From Streptomyces filipinensis (lineage in GTDB: Bacteria > Actinomycetota > Actinomycetes > Streptomycetales > Streptomycetaceae), in NCBI RefSeq assembly GCF_014649495.1, contig NZ_BMTD01000026.1:1-64000 (forward strand): a stretch of 64,000 bases of DNA. Reading direction: 5' to 3'. Shown here one piece after another: positions 1 to 9,111 of this stretch. Below the pieces are notes generated by a model. That model made no database searches and was not told the origin of the DNA. It was given only the letters and a program-made list of their open reading frames with translations. Positions within the stretch are counted from its first letter, which is position 1; every line of letters begins with the position of its first letter. Position numbers and translations under genes: made by a program.

Positions 1-93
1 ATTTTTGGCACGCTGTTGAGTTCTCAAGGAACGGTCGCTTCCTTTGTACTCACCCTCTCGGGCTTTCCTCCGGGCTTCCCTTCGGTGTTTCCG
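1..93 (-). other. Partial 5' leader of an rRNA operon lying off the left edge
   Basis: Read on the minus strand this edge carries GAGAACTCAACAGCGTG followed by an A-rich run. A GAGAACTCAACA-type antitermination motif shortly before 16S is characteristic of actinobacterial rRNA leaders. With the four tandem promoters just upstream, it suggests that a 16S-23S-5S operon starts beyond position 1 and is transcribed leftwards. No mature rRNA sequence is inside the window, so the identity of the downstream RNA is inference. Confidence 0.7.
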
Positions 94-122
94 ACTCTAT
101 CAGACCTTTTCTCGATCCGATT
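94..122 (-). promoter_or_regulatory. rRNA operon promoter, proximal
   Basis: The minus strand has TAGAGT (94-99) in CTGATAGAGTCGGAA, repeating the context of the preceding promoter. The -35 sequence (AATCGG) is poor. It is the promoter nearest the rRNA leader. Confidence 0.6.
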
Positions 123-175
123 TCCTCGGTGCTTTCCAGGTTCCCGCTCTCGCGTTTCCCTTTCCGGCGGTTCCG

Positions 176-204
176 ACTTTATCAGAAGTTCTTGGCCGGT
201 CTGA
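176..204 (-). promoter_or_regulatory. rRNA operon promoter, third
   Basis: The minus strand has TAAAGT (176-181) in the context CTGATAAAGTCGGAA. The -35 region (TCAGAC, 199-204) is weak. The same CTGATA..AGTCGGAA context recurs at the fourth promoter, which argues that both are real members of a tandem set, as known for Streptomyces rrn operons. Confidence 0.6.
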
Positions 205-279
205 CCGGCCGCTCATTTCTGAGTAATCGGGAGGCGCTTCACCGAGAAGTCGTTCTCGACATTCTCAGGGAGCTTGTAG

Positions 280-308
280 AGTCTAACGGCGACCCGTGAA
301 CTTGTCCA
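280..308 (-). promoter_or_regulatory. rRNA operon promoter, second
   Basis: On the minus strand TGGACA (303-308) and TAGACT (280-285) are 17 bp apart. This is a second good housekeeping promoter 47 bp downstream of the first, in the same orientation. Confidence 0.75.
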
Positions 309-326
309 GTTCCGGGCAACTGTTTG

Positions 327-355
327 AATCTACCTCCCCACGCCATCCGTGTCAA
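327..355 (-). promoter_or_regulatory. rRNA operon promoter, most upstream
   Basis: On the minus strand TTGACA (350-355) and TAGATT (327-332) are separated by exactly 17 bp, a near-perfect housekeeping (HrdB-type) promoter. It lies between the stop of the SpoIIM-like gene and the rRNA leader. Confidence 0.8.
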
Positions 356-408
356 CGGTTTTTGCGGGGCGAAGAGGAGACTAGCAGCTCACGGGGGTGA
401 GACGCACA

Positions 409-1416
409 TCAGGCCGCGGTGGGGACCGAGGCGCTGCGGTCCGCCTCTTCGAGATCGCCGGTCTCACCTGCGCGTACCGCCCGGCCGCCCAGGACGTAGA
501 CGTACGCCAGGAATGCCAGCTCGGCCAGGACACCGATTCCGATGCGTGCCCAGGTGGGCAGGCCGGAGGGGGTGACGAAGCCTTCGATGGCGCCGGAGAC
601 GAAGAGGACCAGGGCGAGGCCTATCGCCATGCCGATCGCGGCGCGTCCTTCCTCCGCGAGAGCCGCGCGGCGGGTCCGCGGGCCTGGGTCTATGAGCGTC
701 CAGCCCAGGCGCAGTCCCGTTCCGGCGGCGACGAAGACGGCGGTCAGTTCGAGCAGGCCGTGGGGAAGGACCAGGCCCAGGAACGTGTCCAGGCGGCCGG
801 CGGAGGACATCAGACCGAATCCGACGCCGAGGTTGAGCATGTTCTCGAAGAGGATCCACAGCACAGGCAGGCCCAGGAAGACGCCGAGGACGAGGCACAT
901 CGCCGCTGCCTGGGCGTTGTTCGTCCACACCTGGGCGGCGAAGGCCGCCGCGGGATGGCTGGAGTAGTACGTCTCGTACTCGCCGCCGGGGCGAGTCAGC
1001 TCGCGCAGTTGGCTGGGTGCCGCGATGGAGGACTGTACGTCCGGGTGGGCGCCGATCCACCAGCCCAGGAGGATCGCGACGGCCGTGGAGACCAGTGCTG
1101 TGGGTACCCACCAGTGGCGGGCGCGGTAGACGGCGGCCGGGAAGCCTTGGCCCAGGAAGCGTGTGATGTCACTCCAGGAGGCGCGGCGGGTGCCGGCGAC
1201 GGCACTGCGCGCGCGTGCCACCAGTTGGCTGAGCCGTCCCGTGAGCTGCGGGTCCGGGGCACTGGACTGGATGAGGGAGAGATGGGTGGCGGTGCGCTGG
1301 TAGAGGGCGACGAGTTCGTCGGCCTCTGCGCCGTTGAGGCGGCGCCGACGGCTGAGCAGGGCGTCCAGGCGGTCCCATTCGGCTCGGTGTACGGAGACGA
1401 AGACGTCCAGGTCCAT
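409..1416 (-). CDS. Stage II sporulation protein M-like integral membrane protein
   Basis: A 335-residue membrane protein of the SpoIIM/DUF95 family. About 100 soluble N-terminal residues precede roughly five hydrophobic segments (about 104-122, 165-190, 200-230, 265-280 and 295-315). The conserved core around 165-215 includes a NNAQAA-type helix start and FENMLNLGVGFG. In Bacillus SpoIIM belongs to the engulfment complex; the actinobacterial role is not established. The ATG start has GAGGAG upstream. It diverges from the RDD gene with about 150 bp between, a pairing often seen in actinobacteria. Its 3' end runs straight into the rRNA promoter cluster. Confidence 0.85.
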   Translation of the reverse strand: MDLDVFVSVHRAEWDRLDALLSRRRRLNGAEADELVALYQRTATHLSLIQSSAPDPQLTGRLSQLVARARSAVAGTRRASWSDITRFLGQGFPAAVYRARHWWVPTALVSTAVAILLGWWIGAHPDVQSSIAAPSQLRELTRPGGEYETYYSSHPAAAFAAQVWTNNAQAAAMCLVLGVFLGLPVLWILFENMLNLGVGFGLMSSAGRLDTFLGLVLPHGLLELTAVFVAAGTGLRLGWTLIDPGPRTRRAALAEEGRAAIGMAIGLALVLFVSGAIEGFVTPSGLPTWARIGIGVLAELAFLAYVYVLGGRAVRAGETGDLEEADRSASVPTAA

Positions 1417-1567
1417 GGGGTCTGCCTGCTCCTCGGCTGGTCGTCGACTGCTCGTGGTGGCGTCGCGGATGCTTTCGATCGCGATCAGCTTGTCGTACTG
1501 GGGCGCGATGCGCCCACAGCTTGGCAGACTTGCGCTTCCGGGGGCAGATCAGGGAAGGACGACGGGC

Positions 1568-2488
1568 GTGAGTGAGCTGGTGACGGGCGAGGCGGTGGCC
1601 CTCGAATTGCGGCCTGCCAAGCTGCCGAGCAGGGCGCTGGCCGTGCTGCTCGACCTCGGGGTGGCCGTGGTCGCGTACGTCGTCGTCAGCATCGCGGTGC
1701 TCATGGCGACGGCCTCTCTGGACGAGGCCGCGCAGGTGGCACTGTCGATCGCGACGTTTCTGCTGGTGCTGGTCGGCGGGCCGATCGCGGTGGAGACGCT
1801 CAGCCACGGGCGCTCGCTGGGGAAGCTGGCGTTGGGGCTGCGGGTGGTGCGGGACGACGGTGGGCCGATCCGGTTCCGGCACGCGTTGGTGCGGGGTGCT
1901 GTCGGTGTGGTCGAGATCCTGCTGACGTTCGGTGTGATCGCCTGCATCGCCTCACTGGTGTCGGCGCGCGGCCGGCGACTCGGGGACGTGTTCGCAGGCA
2001 CGCTGGTGGTGCGTGAGCGGATACCCGCCGGTCGCGCCGCCTTCGTTCCGCCGCCGCCTCCGTGGCTGGCGGGGCGGTTCGCCGGGTTGGATCTCTCGGC
2101 GGTACCGGACGGGCTGTGGCTTGCGGTCCGGCAGTATCTGACCCGGATGGGGCAGCTCGATTCTCAGGTCTCGCTGGGGATGGCCCAGCGGCTCGCGGTC
2201 GACCTCGCGGCGCGGACGGGCGCGTCGGTGCCGCAGGATCTGCCGGCGGCCGCCTTCCTGGCGGCGGTGGTGCACGAGCGGCAGTCGCGTGAGGCCCGGC
2301 AGGCGTTCGGTGCCGGGGGGTTCGCTCCGCCGGTGGGCGCGGCCGGCGCGCCGGCCGGATATCAGCCGCCCGCTTCCCCGACTTCTTCGACGGCCCAGCC
2401 GCCGGCTCCGCTTGCGCCGCCGGCCGTACCGCCGCGGGACGAGCCGTCGGCCGACCGCCCGGCCACCGGTTTCGCACCGCCGGCGTAG
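1568..2488 (+). CDS. RDD family membrane protein
   Basis: A 306-residue protein with an RDD domain over about residues 15-145, with the conserved Arg near the first helix (SRALAVLLD) and the Asp in RLGDVFAGTLVV. About three membrane helices are followed by a soluble domain and a Pro/Ala-rich tail from about residue 245. I chose the GTG at 1568, which is preceded by GGAAGG, because the reading frame upstream of it overlaps the SpoIIM promoter region and lacks family similarity. RDD proteins are poorly characterised; some act in ion transport. It diverges from the SpoIIM-like gene. Confidence 0.85.
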   Translation: MSELVTGEAVALELRPAKLPSRALAVLLDLGVAVVAYVVVSIAVLMATASLDEAAQVALSIATFLLVLVGGPIAVETLSHGRSLGKLALGLRVVRDDGGPIRFRHALVRGAVGVVEILLTFGVIACIASLVSARGRRLGDVFAGTLVVRERIPAGRAAFVPPPPPWLAGRFAGLDLSAVPDGLWLAVRQYLTRMGQLDSQVSLGMAQRLAVDLAARTGASVPQDLPAAAFLAAVVHERQSREARQAFGAGGFAPPVGAAGAPAGYQPPASPTSSTAQPPAPLAPPAVPPRDEPSADRPATGFAPPA

Positions 2489-2517
2489 GACGGAGGAAGA
2501 GGTCCGCTCGGCGACTT

Positions 2518-3132
2518 TCAGTCGAACGTCGACGGCGGTGACTGCAGGTCCTCCAGCTCGATGCCGGGCGCGGCCAGGACGACGTCTCCGGCGATGTGGA
2601 CGGTGTGGCGTTCGCCTGTGTCCAGGTCCGTGACCTGGTACTCGTCCACGATCAGGGGCCCGTTGTCAGTGGCGTGTGCTTCGCTTTTCAGCAGGGCCCA
2701 GGACTGGTCCACGGTGCGGGGGGCGAGGACGGGGTCCGTAAAGGCGACCAGGCGCACGCGGGTCGCGTCGGACGAGGGGGTGAGGCGCAGGAGACGGGCC
2801 GTGGCGACGAGGAACGCGGGGGACGTGCCGGTGAAGGCGTGGGCGCGCACATGGCCTTCGGTGGCGTGGGTTCCGGTGGGGTCGGTGCGGACCCAGGTGA
2901 CGCCGTCGAGGGCGGCGCCGCGCACCTGCCACTCACCCGCGTGGAGTTCAAGGCGGATGGGGCGGCCCAGGTCGTCCAGGGCGAGGTCGACCGAGCCGCG
3001 GTGATCGCCGGCGGGGCTGGTCACCCGGGATACATAGCGCCAGCCGGACGGGCCGGGGGCGCACTGGAAGTGTTCCTCGGCGAGGGGGGTGCGATCGTGC
3101 GGATCGTGGAGCGAATAGCGGCCGCGGGGCAT
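2518..3132 (-). CDS. Conserved hypothetical protein, possible lipid/ligand-binding beta protein
   Basis: A 204-residue soluble protein without signal peptide or membrane segment. It starts MPRGRYSLHD and alternates short hydrophobic strands with charged turns, which suggests a beta-rich fold. I do not recognise a catalytic motif; it looks like a conserved actinobacterial protein of unknown function. The ATG has AGGA 6 nt upstream. It converges on the RDD gene with a 29-bp gap and lies downstream of ahcY in the same direction, but the terminator-like hairpin at 3299 makes co-transcription unlikely. Confidence 0.7.
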   Translation of the reverse strand: MPRGRYSLHDPHDRTPLAEEHFQCAPGPSGWRYVSRVTSPAGDHRGSVDLALDDLGRPIRLELHAGEWQVRGAALDGVTWVRTDPTGTHATEGHVRAHAFTGTSPAFLVATARLLRLTPSSDATRVRLVAFTDPVLAPRTVDQSWALLKSEAHATDNGPLIVDEYQVTDLDTGERHTVHIAGDVVLAAPGIELEDLQSPPSTFD

Positions 3133-3189
3133 GGGGGTCCTGGGTCTTGACGGGCTGGCGGTCCGGCGCCCGGGTCACTCCGGCCGATG

Positions 3190-3268
3190 CGGGCCGTCCC
3201 GTTCGGGGCGGGCCGTTCCGGTAGGGGCGAGGCGTTCCGGTAGGGGCGGGGCCGTTTCGGCTGGGGCA
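3190..3268. repeat. Short imperfect tandem repeat, about 20-bp period
   Basis: Three to four degenerate copies of a unit close to GGCGTTCCGGTAGGGGCG occur head to tail between ahcY and the hypothetical gene. Two central copies share GTTCCGGTAGGGGCG exactly. No coding function is apparent. It is probably slipped-strand expansion in intergenic DNA. Confidence 0.6.
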
Positions 3269-3298
3269 TGGGCGGCCGGAGACGGGCGGGACCGCCAA

Positions 3299-3339
3299 AG
3301 GGGCAGGCCCCCGGCACGGGGGTGCGGGGGCCTGCCTCT
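3299..3339 (-). terminator. Hairpin downstream of ahcY
   Basis: GCAGGCCCCCG (303-313 of this kilobase) pairs perfectly with CGGGGGCCTGC (325-335) around an 11-nt loop, and the stem extends about four more pairs outward. It lies about 75 nt past the ahcY stop and has no U-tract, as is usual for Streptomyces terminators. Confidence 0.6.
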
Positions 3340-3412
3340 GAGGACCTGCTGCCGGGGAGCGCGGCGGTGCACCGGCGTGCTCCCCGGCGGGCGGGTCCGG
3401 GGATTCGCCGGC

Positions 3413-4870
<1,458 letters not shown>

Positions 4871-4926
4871 TGCGAGCTGCTCCTCGGTATCGGGTCGAGG
4901 TGGGTACGGCTGGTCTGCGCGGCGGC

Positions 4927-4965
4927 GGACACAGGAGTGCCCGAGAAGAGGACACAGGGATGCCC
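4927..4965. promoter_or_regulatory. Direct-repeat pair in the ahcY upstream region
   Basis: GGACACAGGAGTGCCC (4927-4942) and GGACACAGGGATGCCC (4950-4965) are near-identical 16-mers 23 bp apart, start to start. They lie 57-95 bp upstream of the ahcY start. They could be a tandem binding site for a regulator of the methyl cycle, which is inference. The rest of 4871-5342 shows no gene and no riboswitch fold that I could recognise. Confidence 0.4.
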
Positions 4966-5342
4966 ACGTACGCGCAGCGCAGTCCGTCGGAGGCCCTCTC
5001 TCCCTCGGCCGGCCCGCGTGGGGACCGCCCGACCGCCATCAGCAGCGACGTCTGGCTCCGTCCCAAGCTACACCGGACGGCCCGGTCGGCCCCAGTCCGC
5101 CTCCGGTCGGTTCGAAGAGCTCGGGCGGCGGTTACGGGGTGCGGGGCGGGGGCAGGAGCGGGGCCGGGCGGGGCTGCGGAATCCGGAGGACGGGAGTCCC
5201 ATAAACCGGCACGAACAGGGACTTCGGCGCATTCGGGCCGTGGGCGGGGTGGTGCAGGATGCAGGGGAACCGGGGCCGTCCGGTTCCGCTCGCGGGGTGT
5301 CCGGGACGGCGCCTCGCGCGACGAAGGCGTTAGGAGATCGAC

Positions 5343-7580
5343 GTGACCAGTCCGGCCGGCCCTCCCTCCGCGGAAGGCCTCGACGACGAGCGGCGGCAGC
5401 TGAAGCTGCTGGCGGTGACCGCCTGCCCGACGGGCATCGCGCACACCTATATGGCGGCGGAGAAGCTCGCGCAGGCCGCGGCGAGCCGTGGCATCGAGAT
5501 GAAGGTGGAGACACAGGGGTCCATCGGGGCCGAGAACGTCCTTGATGACAACGATGTCAGACATGCGGACGGGATCATCGTCGCCGCGGACAAGGACGTC
5601 GACCTCAGCCGCTTCGCGGGCAAGCGGGTGCTGACGGTCGGGGTCGCCGAGGGCATCCACCATCCCGAGCGGTTGATCGACCGGGTGCGGTCGGCGCCCG
5701 TGTACGCGCCGGGCGGGGCCCCGGGTGGTTCGGCCGCCGGGACCGCCGGGGGCGGCAAGGAGCGGGGTCCGGTGTACAAGGCACTGATGAACGGCGTGTC
5801 GTACATGATCCCGTTCGTGGTCGTCGGCGGTCTGCTGATCGCGGTCTCACTGGCCCTCGGCGGGCATGCGACGGCGAAGGGCTATGTGATCCCGGACGGC
5901 ACGTTCTGGGCGCACGTCAACGCGATCGGCGGGATCGGGTTCCAGCTGATGATCCCGGTCCTGTCGGGCTACATCGCCTATGCCATTGCCGACCGGCCCG
6001 CGCTGGTGCCGGGCATGATCGGCGGGTGGATCGCCAACACGGGGGCGTTGTACGACTCCAAGGCGGGCGCGGGCTTCATCGGGGCGATCGTGACCGGGTT
6101 CCTCGCCGGCTGTCTGGTGCTGTGGATCAAGAAGGTCAGGGTGCCGAGGTTCGTGCAGCCGATCATGCCGATCATCGTGATCCCGATCGTGGCCACGAGC
6201 GCGCTCGGGCTGTTCTTCGTCTATGTCATCGGCAAGCCGATCTCGTGGGTGTTCGAGCACCTGACGAGCTGGCTCGCCGGGATGACGGGGACGAGTGCGG
6301 TCCTGCTCGGCGCGATCCTGGGGCTGATGATCGCGTTCGACATGGGTGGGCCGGTCAACAAGACGGCGTTCCTGTTCGGTGCGGGACTCATCGCGAGCGG
6401 CAACCAGACGGTGATGGGCATGTGTGCCGCGGCGATTCCGGTGATGCCGCTCGGGCAGGGTCTGGCCACGCTGATCCGTCGGGGGCTGTACACCCAGCAG
6501 GAGCGGGAGACGGGGCTGGCGGCGCTGTTCATGGGGTGTTTCGGCATCTCGGAGGGTGCGATCCCGTTCGCGGCGGCGCGGCCTGCGCAGGTCATTCCGG
6601 CGAACATGCTCGGCGGCGCGGTGGCCGGTGCGGTCGCGGGGCTGGCCGGGGTGAAGGACGCGGTGCCGCACGGAGGGCCGATCGTGGCGGTGCTGGGCGC
6701 GGTGAGTGGAGTGCCCATGTTCTTCGTGGCCGTCGGCATCGGGGCGGGGGTCACCGCGCTGGCGACCGTGGCGATGGTGGATGTGAGTGGGCGCCGGCGG
6801 CGGGAGGTGCCTGACAGTGGGACTGCGGGTGCGGGTGTCCCTGGTGCGAATCCCTCGTCGACGGCGGGTGCGGGTGAGTCGTCGGTGGATGGGGGCGCAG
6901 CGGGTGCGGGTGCTCCGGTGGTGGGCACGGGTGCCGCGGTGGTAGGTGCCGGTGCTCCGTCTGCGGGTGCCGGTGTGCGCGCGACTGGTGTCGGTGCGGG
7001 TTCCGGGGCAGTCGTGCCCGGGCAGCGGGGAGAGACTTCGGCGGGCGGGGCTGGTGCGGGGGCTCCGGAGAGCCCGGTGCCCGTCTCGGCTCGGGGGGAG
7101 AGCGCGGCTGCCGGCAGCCCGGCCGAGGTGTTGTCCGGGTATCTCGATGAGCGGACCGTGCGGGGCGCGCTCGAAGCGGTGGGGAAGGACGCCGCGATCC
7201 GGGAGATGGCGGAACTGCTGGCGCGGAGCGGGCGGGTCGCCGATGTGGACGAGCTGGTGGCGACCGCGTTGCGGCGCGAGGCGCAGGGGACGACCGGGCT
7301 CGGTGAGGAGATCGCGATCCCCCATGCGAAGACCGATGCGGTGACGGCGCCGGTCGTCGGTTTCGCGCGGTCGGCCGAGGGGGTCGAGTGGGGTTCGCTG
7401 GACGGCACGAAGGCCCGGCTGGTGTTCATGATCGCCGTACCGGAGGCGGCCGCGGGCGACGAGCATCTGCGGATCCTCGCGCTGCTCTCGCGCAGGCTGA
7501 CGGATCCCGGCTTCCGGGAGCGGCTGCTGGCCGCGCCGGACGAGCGGGCGGTGCTCGACGTGCTGGGCGAAGTCGGGTGA
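5343..7580 (+). CDS. PTS fructose-type transporter, fused EIIB-EIIC-EIIA
   Basis: A 745-residue phosphotransferase permease. EIIB is at about 20-115 with phospho-Cys28 in CPTGIAHTY. EIIC is at about 140-490 with many membrane helices. EIIA is at about 600-745 with phospho-His661 in the IPHAK motif. It should take up and phosphorylate fructose or a related sugar. The EIIC-EIIA linker (about 485-595) is a degenerate Gly/Ala/Val repeat rich in GAG and VVGTGAA-like steps, encoded by simple GCGGGTGC-like DNA. There is no fruK kinase or DeoR-type fruR beside it, unlike the usual fruRKA operon, so the substrate is uncertain. The start is the GTG at 5343, preceded by GGAG. Confidence 0.92.
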   Translation: MTSPAGPPSAEGLDDERRQLKLLAVTACPTGIAHTYMAAEKLAQAAASRGIEMKVETQGSIGAENVLDDNDVRHADGIIVAADKDVDLSRFAGKRVLTVGVAEGIHHPERLIDRVRSAPVYAPGGAPGGSAAGTAGGGKERGPVYKALMNGVSYMIPFVVVGGLLIAVSLALGGHATAKGYVIPDGTFWAHVNAIGGIGFQLMIPVLSGYIAYAIADRPALVPGMIGGWIANTGALYDSKAGAGFIGAIVTGFLAGCLVLWIKKVRVPRFVQPIMPIIVIPIVATSALGLFFVYVIGKPISWVFEHLTSWLAGMTGTSAVLLGAILGLMIAFDMGGPVNKTAFLFGAGLIASGNQTVMGMCAAAIPVMPLGQGLATLIRRGLYTQQERETGLAALFMGCFGISEGAIPFAAARPAQVIPANMLGGAVAGAVAGLAGVKDAVPHGGPIVAVLGAVSGVPMFFVAVGIGAGVTALATVAMVDVSGRRRREVPDSGTAGAGVPGANPSSTAGAGESSVDGGAAGAGAPVVGTGAAVVGAGAPSAGAGVRATGVGAGSGAVVPGQRGETSAGGAGAGAPESPVPVSARGESAAAGSPAEVLSGYLDERTVRGALEAVGKDAAIREMAELLARSGRVADVDELVATALRREAQGTTGLGEEIAIPHAKTDAVTAPVVGFARSAEGVEWGSLDGTKARLVFMIAVPEAAAGDEHLRILALLSRRLTDPGFRERLLAAPDERAVLDVLGEVG

Positions 7581-7926
7581 GTTCGGGTGAGCCGGGTGAG
7601 GTGAGCGGACGGGTGCGGGTGTCGGGCCGGCGGTCCCGGCCGGCGGTCCGGGCCCGCACGCCGCCGGCCCGTTCGCACCCTCCGCCGGTCCGGTTCGCGG
7701 GCAGGCTGAGCGGCTCGCGCGGCAGGCTGTCCGGGCCATGCGGGCCCGCCGCTCAGGGGGCGCGCGTTCGGGCGGGTGTGCCGGCAGCCAGGGCCTGGCC
7801 CCCGAAGAGAGGGTGGGGCCCCCTCCGCACCCCTTGGTGGCAGGGCCCGTAACTCTGCCCCGGGCCCCGCGGCTCTGGCCGGCTCACGCGGTTCCTGGGG
7901 ATTGTCCGCGGGACGGGGCCCGGGGC
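7581..7926. other. Gene-free interval between the PTS gene and the CDF gene
   Basis: 346 bp of very GC-rich DNA between convergent genes. A few GGGTGAG repeats sit just after the PTS stop. I see no gene, no convincing long hairpin and no RNA. Confidence 0.5.
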
Positions 7927-8907
7927 TCAGTGGTCGGTGGCGTGGGGGGTCGGGCCGCCCGGGGTCGCCGCCGGGTCGGGGCCCTTGGCGGCCTCGGCCT
8001 CGCTGTAGATGTCCGGTTCGAGGTAGATGACGCGGGCGATGGGGACGGCGGCGCGGATGCGGGCCTCGGCGGCGTTGATGGCGTTGGCGACCTCGGCGGC
8101 CGTGTCGTCGTGCTGGACGGCGATCTTGGCGGCAACCAGCAGCTCCTCGGGGCCGAGGTGCAGCGTGCGCATGTGGATGACGCCGGTGACGGTGTCGCCG
8201 TCGACGGTCGCCTCCTCGATCTCCTTGATCACGTCGAGGCCCGCCGCCTCGCCGAGCAGCAGTGACTTGGTCTCGGCGGCCAGCACCAGGGCGATCAGGA
8301 CGAGCAGGACGCCGATGCAGACGGTGCCGATGCCGTCCCAGACGCCGTCGCCGGTGAGCACGGCCAGGCCGACACCGAGGAGGGCGAGGACCAGACCGAT
8401 GAGCGCCCCGAAGTCCTCCAGCAGGACGACGGGCAGCTCGGGCGCCTTGGCGCGGCGGATGAACTGCGCCCAGGACAGTCTGCCGCGCAGCTCGTTGGAC
8501 TCCTTTATGGCCGTGCGGAAGGAGAAGCCTTCGGCGACGACCGCGAAGAGCAGGACGCCCACCGGCCAGTACCAGTTCTCCAGTTCGTGCGGGTGGACGA
8601 TCTTCTCGTAGCCCTCGTAGACGGCGAACATGCCGCCGATGGAGAACAGGACGATCGAGACCAGGAAGGCGTAGATGAACCGCTCGCGGCCGTAGCCGAA
8701 GGGGTGCTGCGGGGTCGCCTCGCGCTGGGCCTTCTTGCCGCCGATGAGCAGCAGGAACTGGTTGCCGGAGTCGGCGAGCGAGTGGACGCCTTCGGCGAGC
8801 ATGGACGAGGAGCCGCTGAACGCGAACGCCACGAACTTCGACGCCGCGATCGCGAGGTTGGCGCCGAGTGCCGCCACGATCGCCTTCGTACCGCCTGACG
8901 CGCTCAT
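7927..8907 (-). CDS. Cation diffusion facilitator (CDF) family transporter
   Basis: A 326-residue inner-membrane antiporter expected to export divalent cations such as Zn, Co or Fe in exchange for protons. It has about six helices, and the HxxxD metal site in the second helix is visible (H42, D46 in VHSLADSGN). The usual second HxxxD is replaced by a LEDFGALIG-type sequence, an E/D site seen in a CDF subgroup that changes metal preference. A soluble ferredoxin-like domain covers about the last 90 residues. I chose the ATG at 8907 (AAGGGA upstream) over an Arg-rich extension. It lies just upstream of manA in the opposite sense of operon order, with 200 bp between. Confidence 0.9.
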   Translation of the reverse strand: MSASGGTKAIVAALGANLAIAASKFVAFAFSGSSSMLAEGVHSLADSGNQFLLLIGGKKAQREATPQHPFGYGRERFIYAFLVSIVLFSIGGMFAVYEGYEKIVHPHELENWYWPVGVLLFAVVAEGFSFRTAIKESNELRGRLSWAQFIRRAKAPELPVVLLEDFGALIGLVLALLGVGLAVLTGDGVWDGIGTVCIGVLLVLIALVLAAETKSLLLGEAAGLDVIKEIEEATVDGDTVTGVIHMRTLHLGPEELLVAAKIAVQHDDTAAEVANAINAAEARIRAAVPIARVIYLEPDIYSEAEAAKGPDPAATPGGPTPHATDH

Positions 8908-9111
8908 GTGTCCGCGTTGTCCCTTCGAACTCGTCGTCGCCTTCGTACGGCGCCTTCTCACGGCGCCTTCGTACGGCCACCGTGTCCGGGCGTGCCCCGG
9001 CTTTGCCCGGCCTTTGCCGGTGGGCCATTCTTGCAGCCCGGCCGGGCGCCGGCGCGTCAGGTGTCCACAACCCCGGTCATACGATCACAGCGCCGGTTTT
9101 CCACAGCCCCG

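Noticed and set aside
16..226. Two short plus-strand frames over the rRNA promoters
   Set aside because: No ribosome-binding site and no family resemblance; the DNA is explained by the promoter cluster and leader.
4871..5065. Possible S-adenosylhomocysteine riboswitch before ahcY
   Set aside because: The expected GAGGAGCGCUGC core and pseudoknot partners are not there; the GAGGAGCAGCTCGC near the ATG is the ribosome-binding site. A covariance-model search would settle it.
6830..7130. The repetitive PTS linker as a frameshifted or broken gene
   Set aside because: The frame is open on both sides and leads into a complete EIIA domain with its active His, so the linker is translated.
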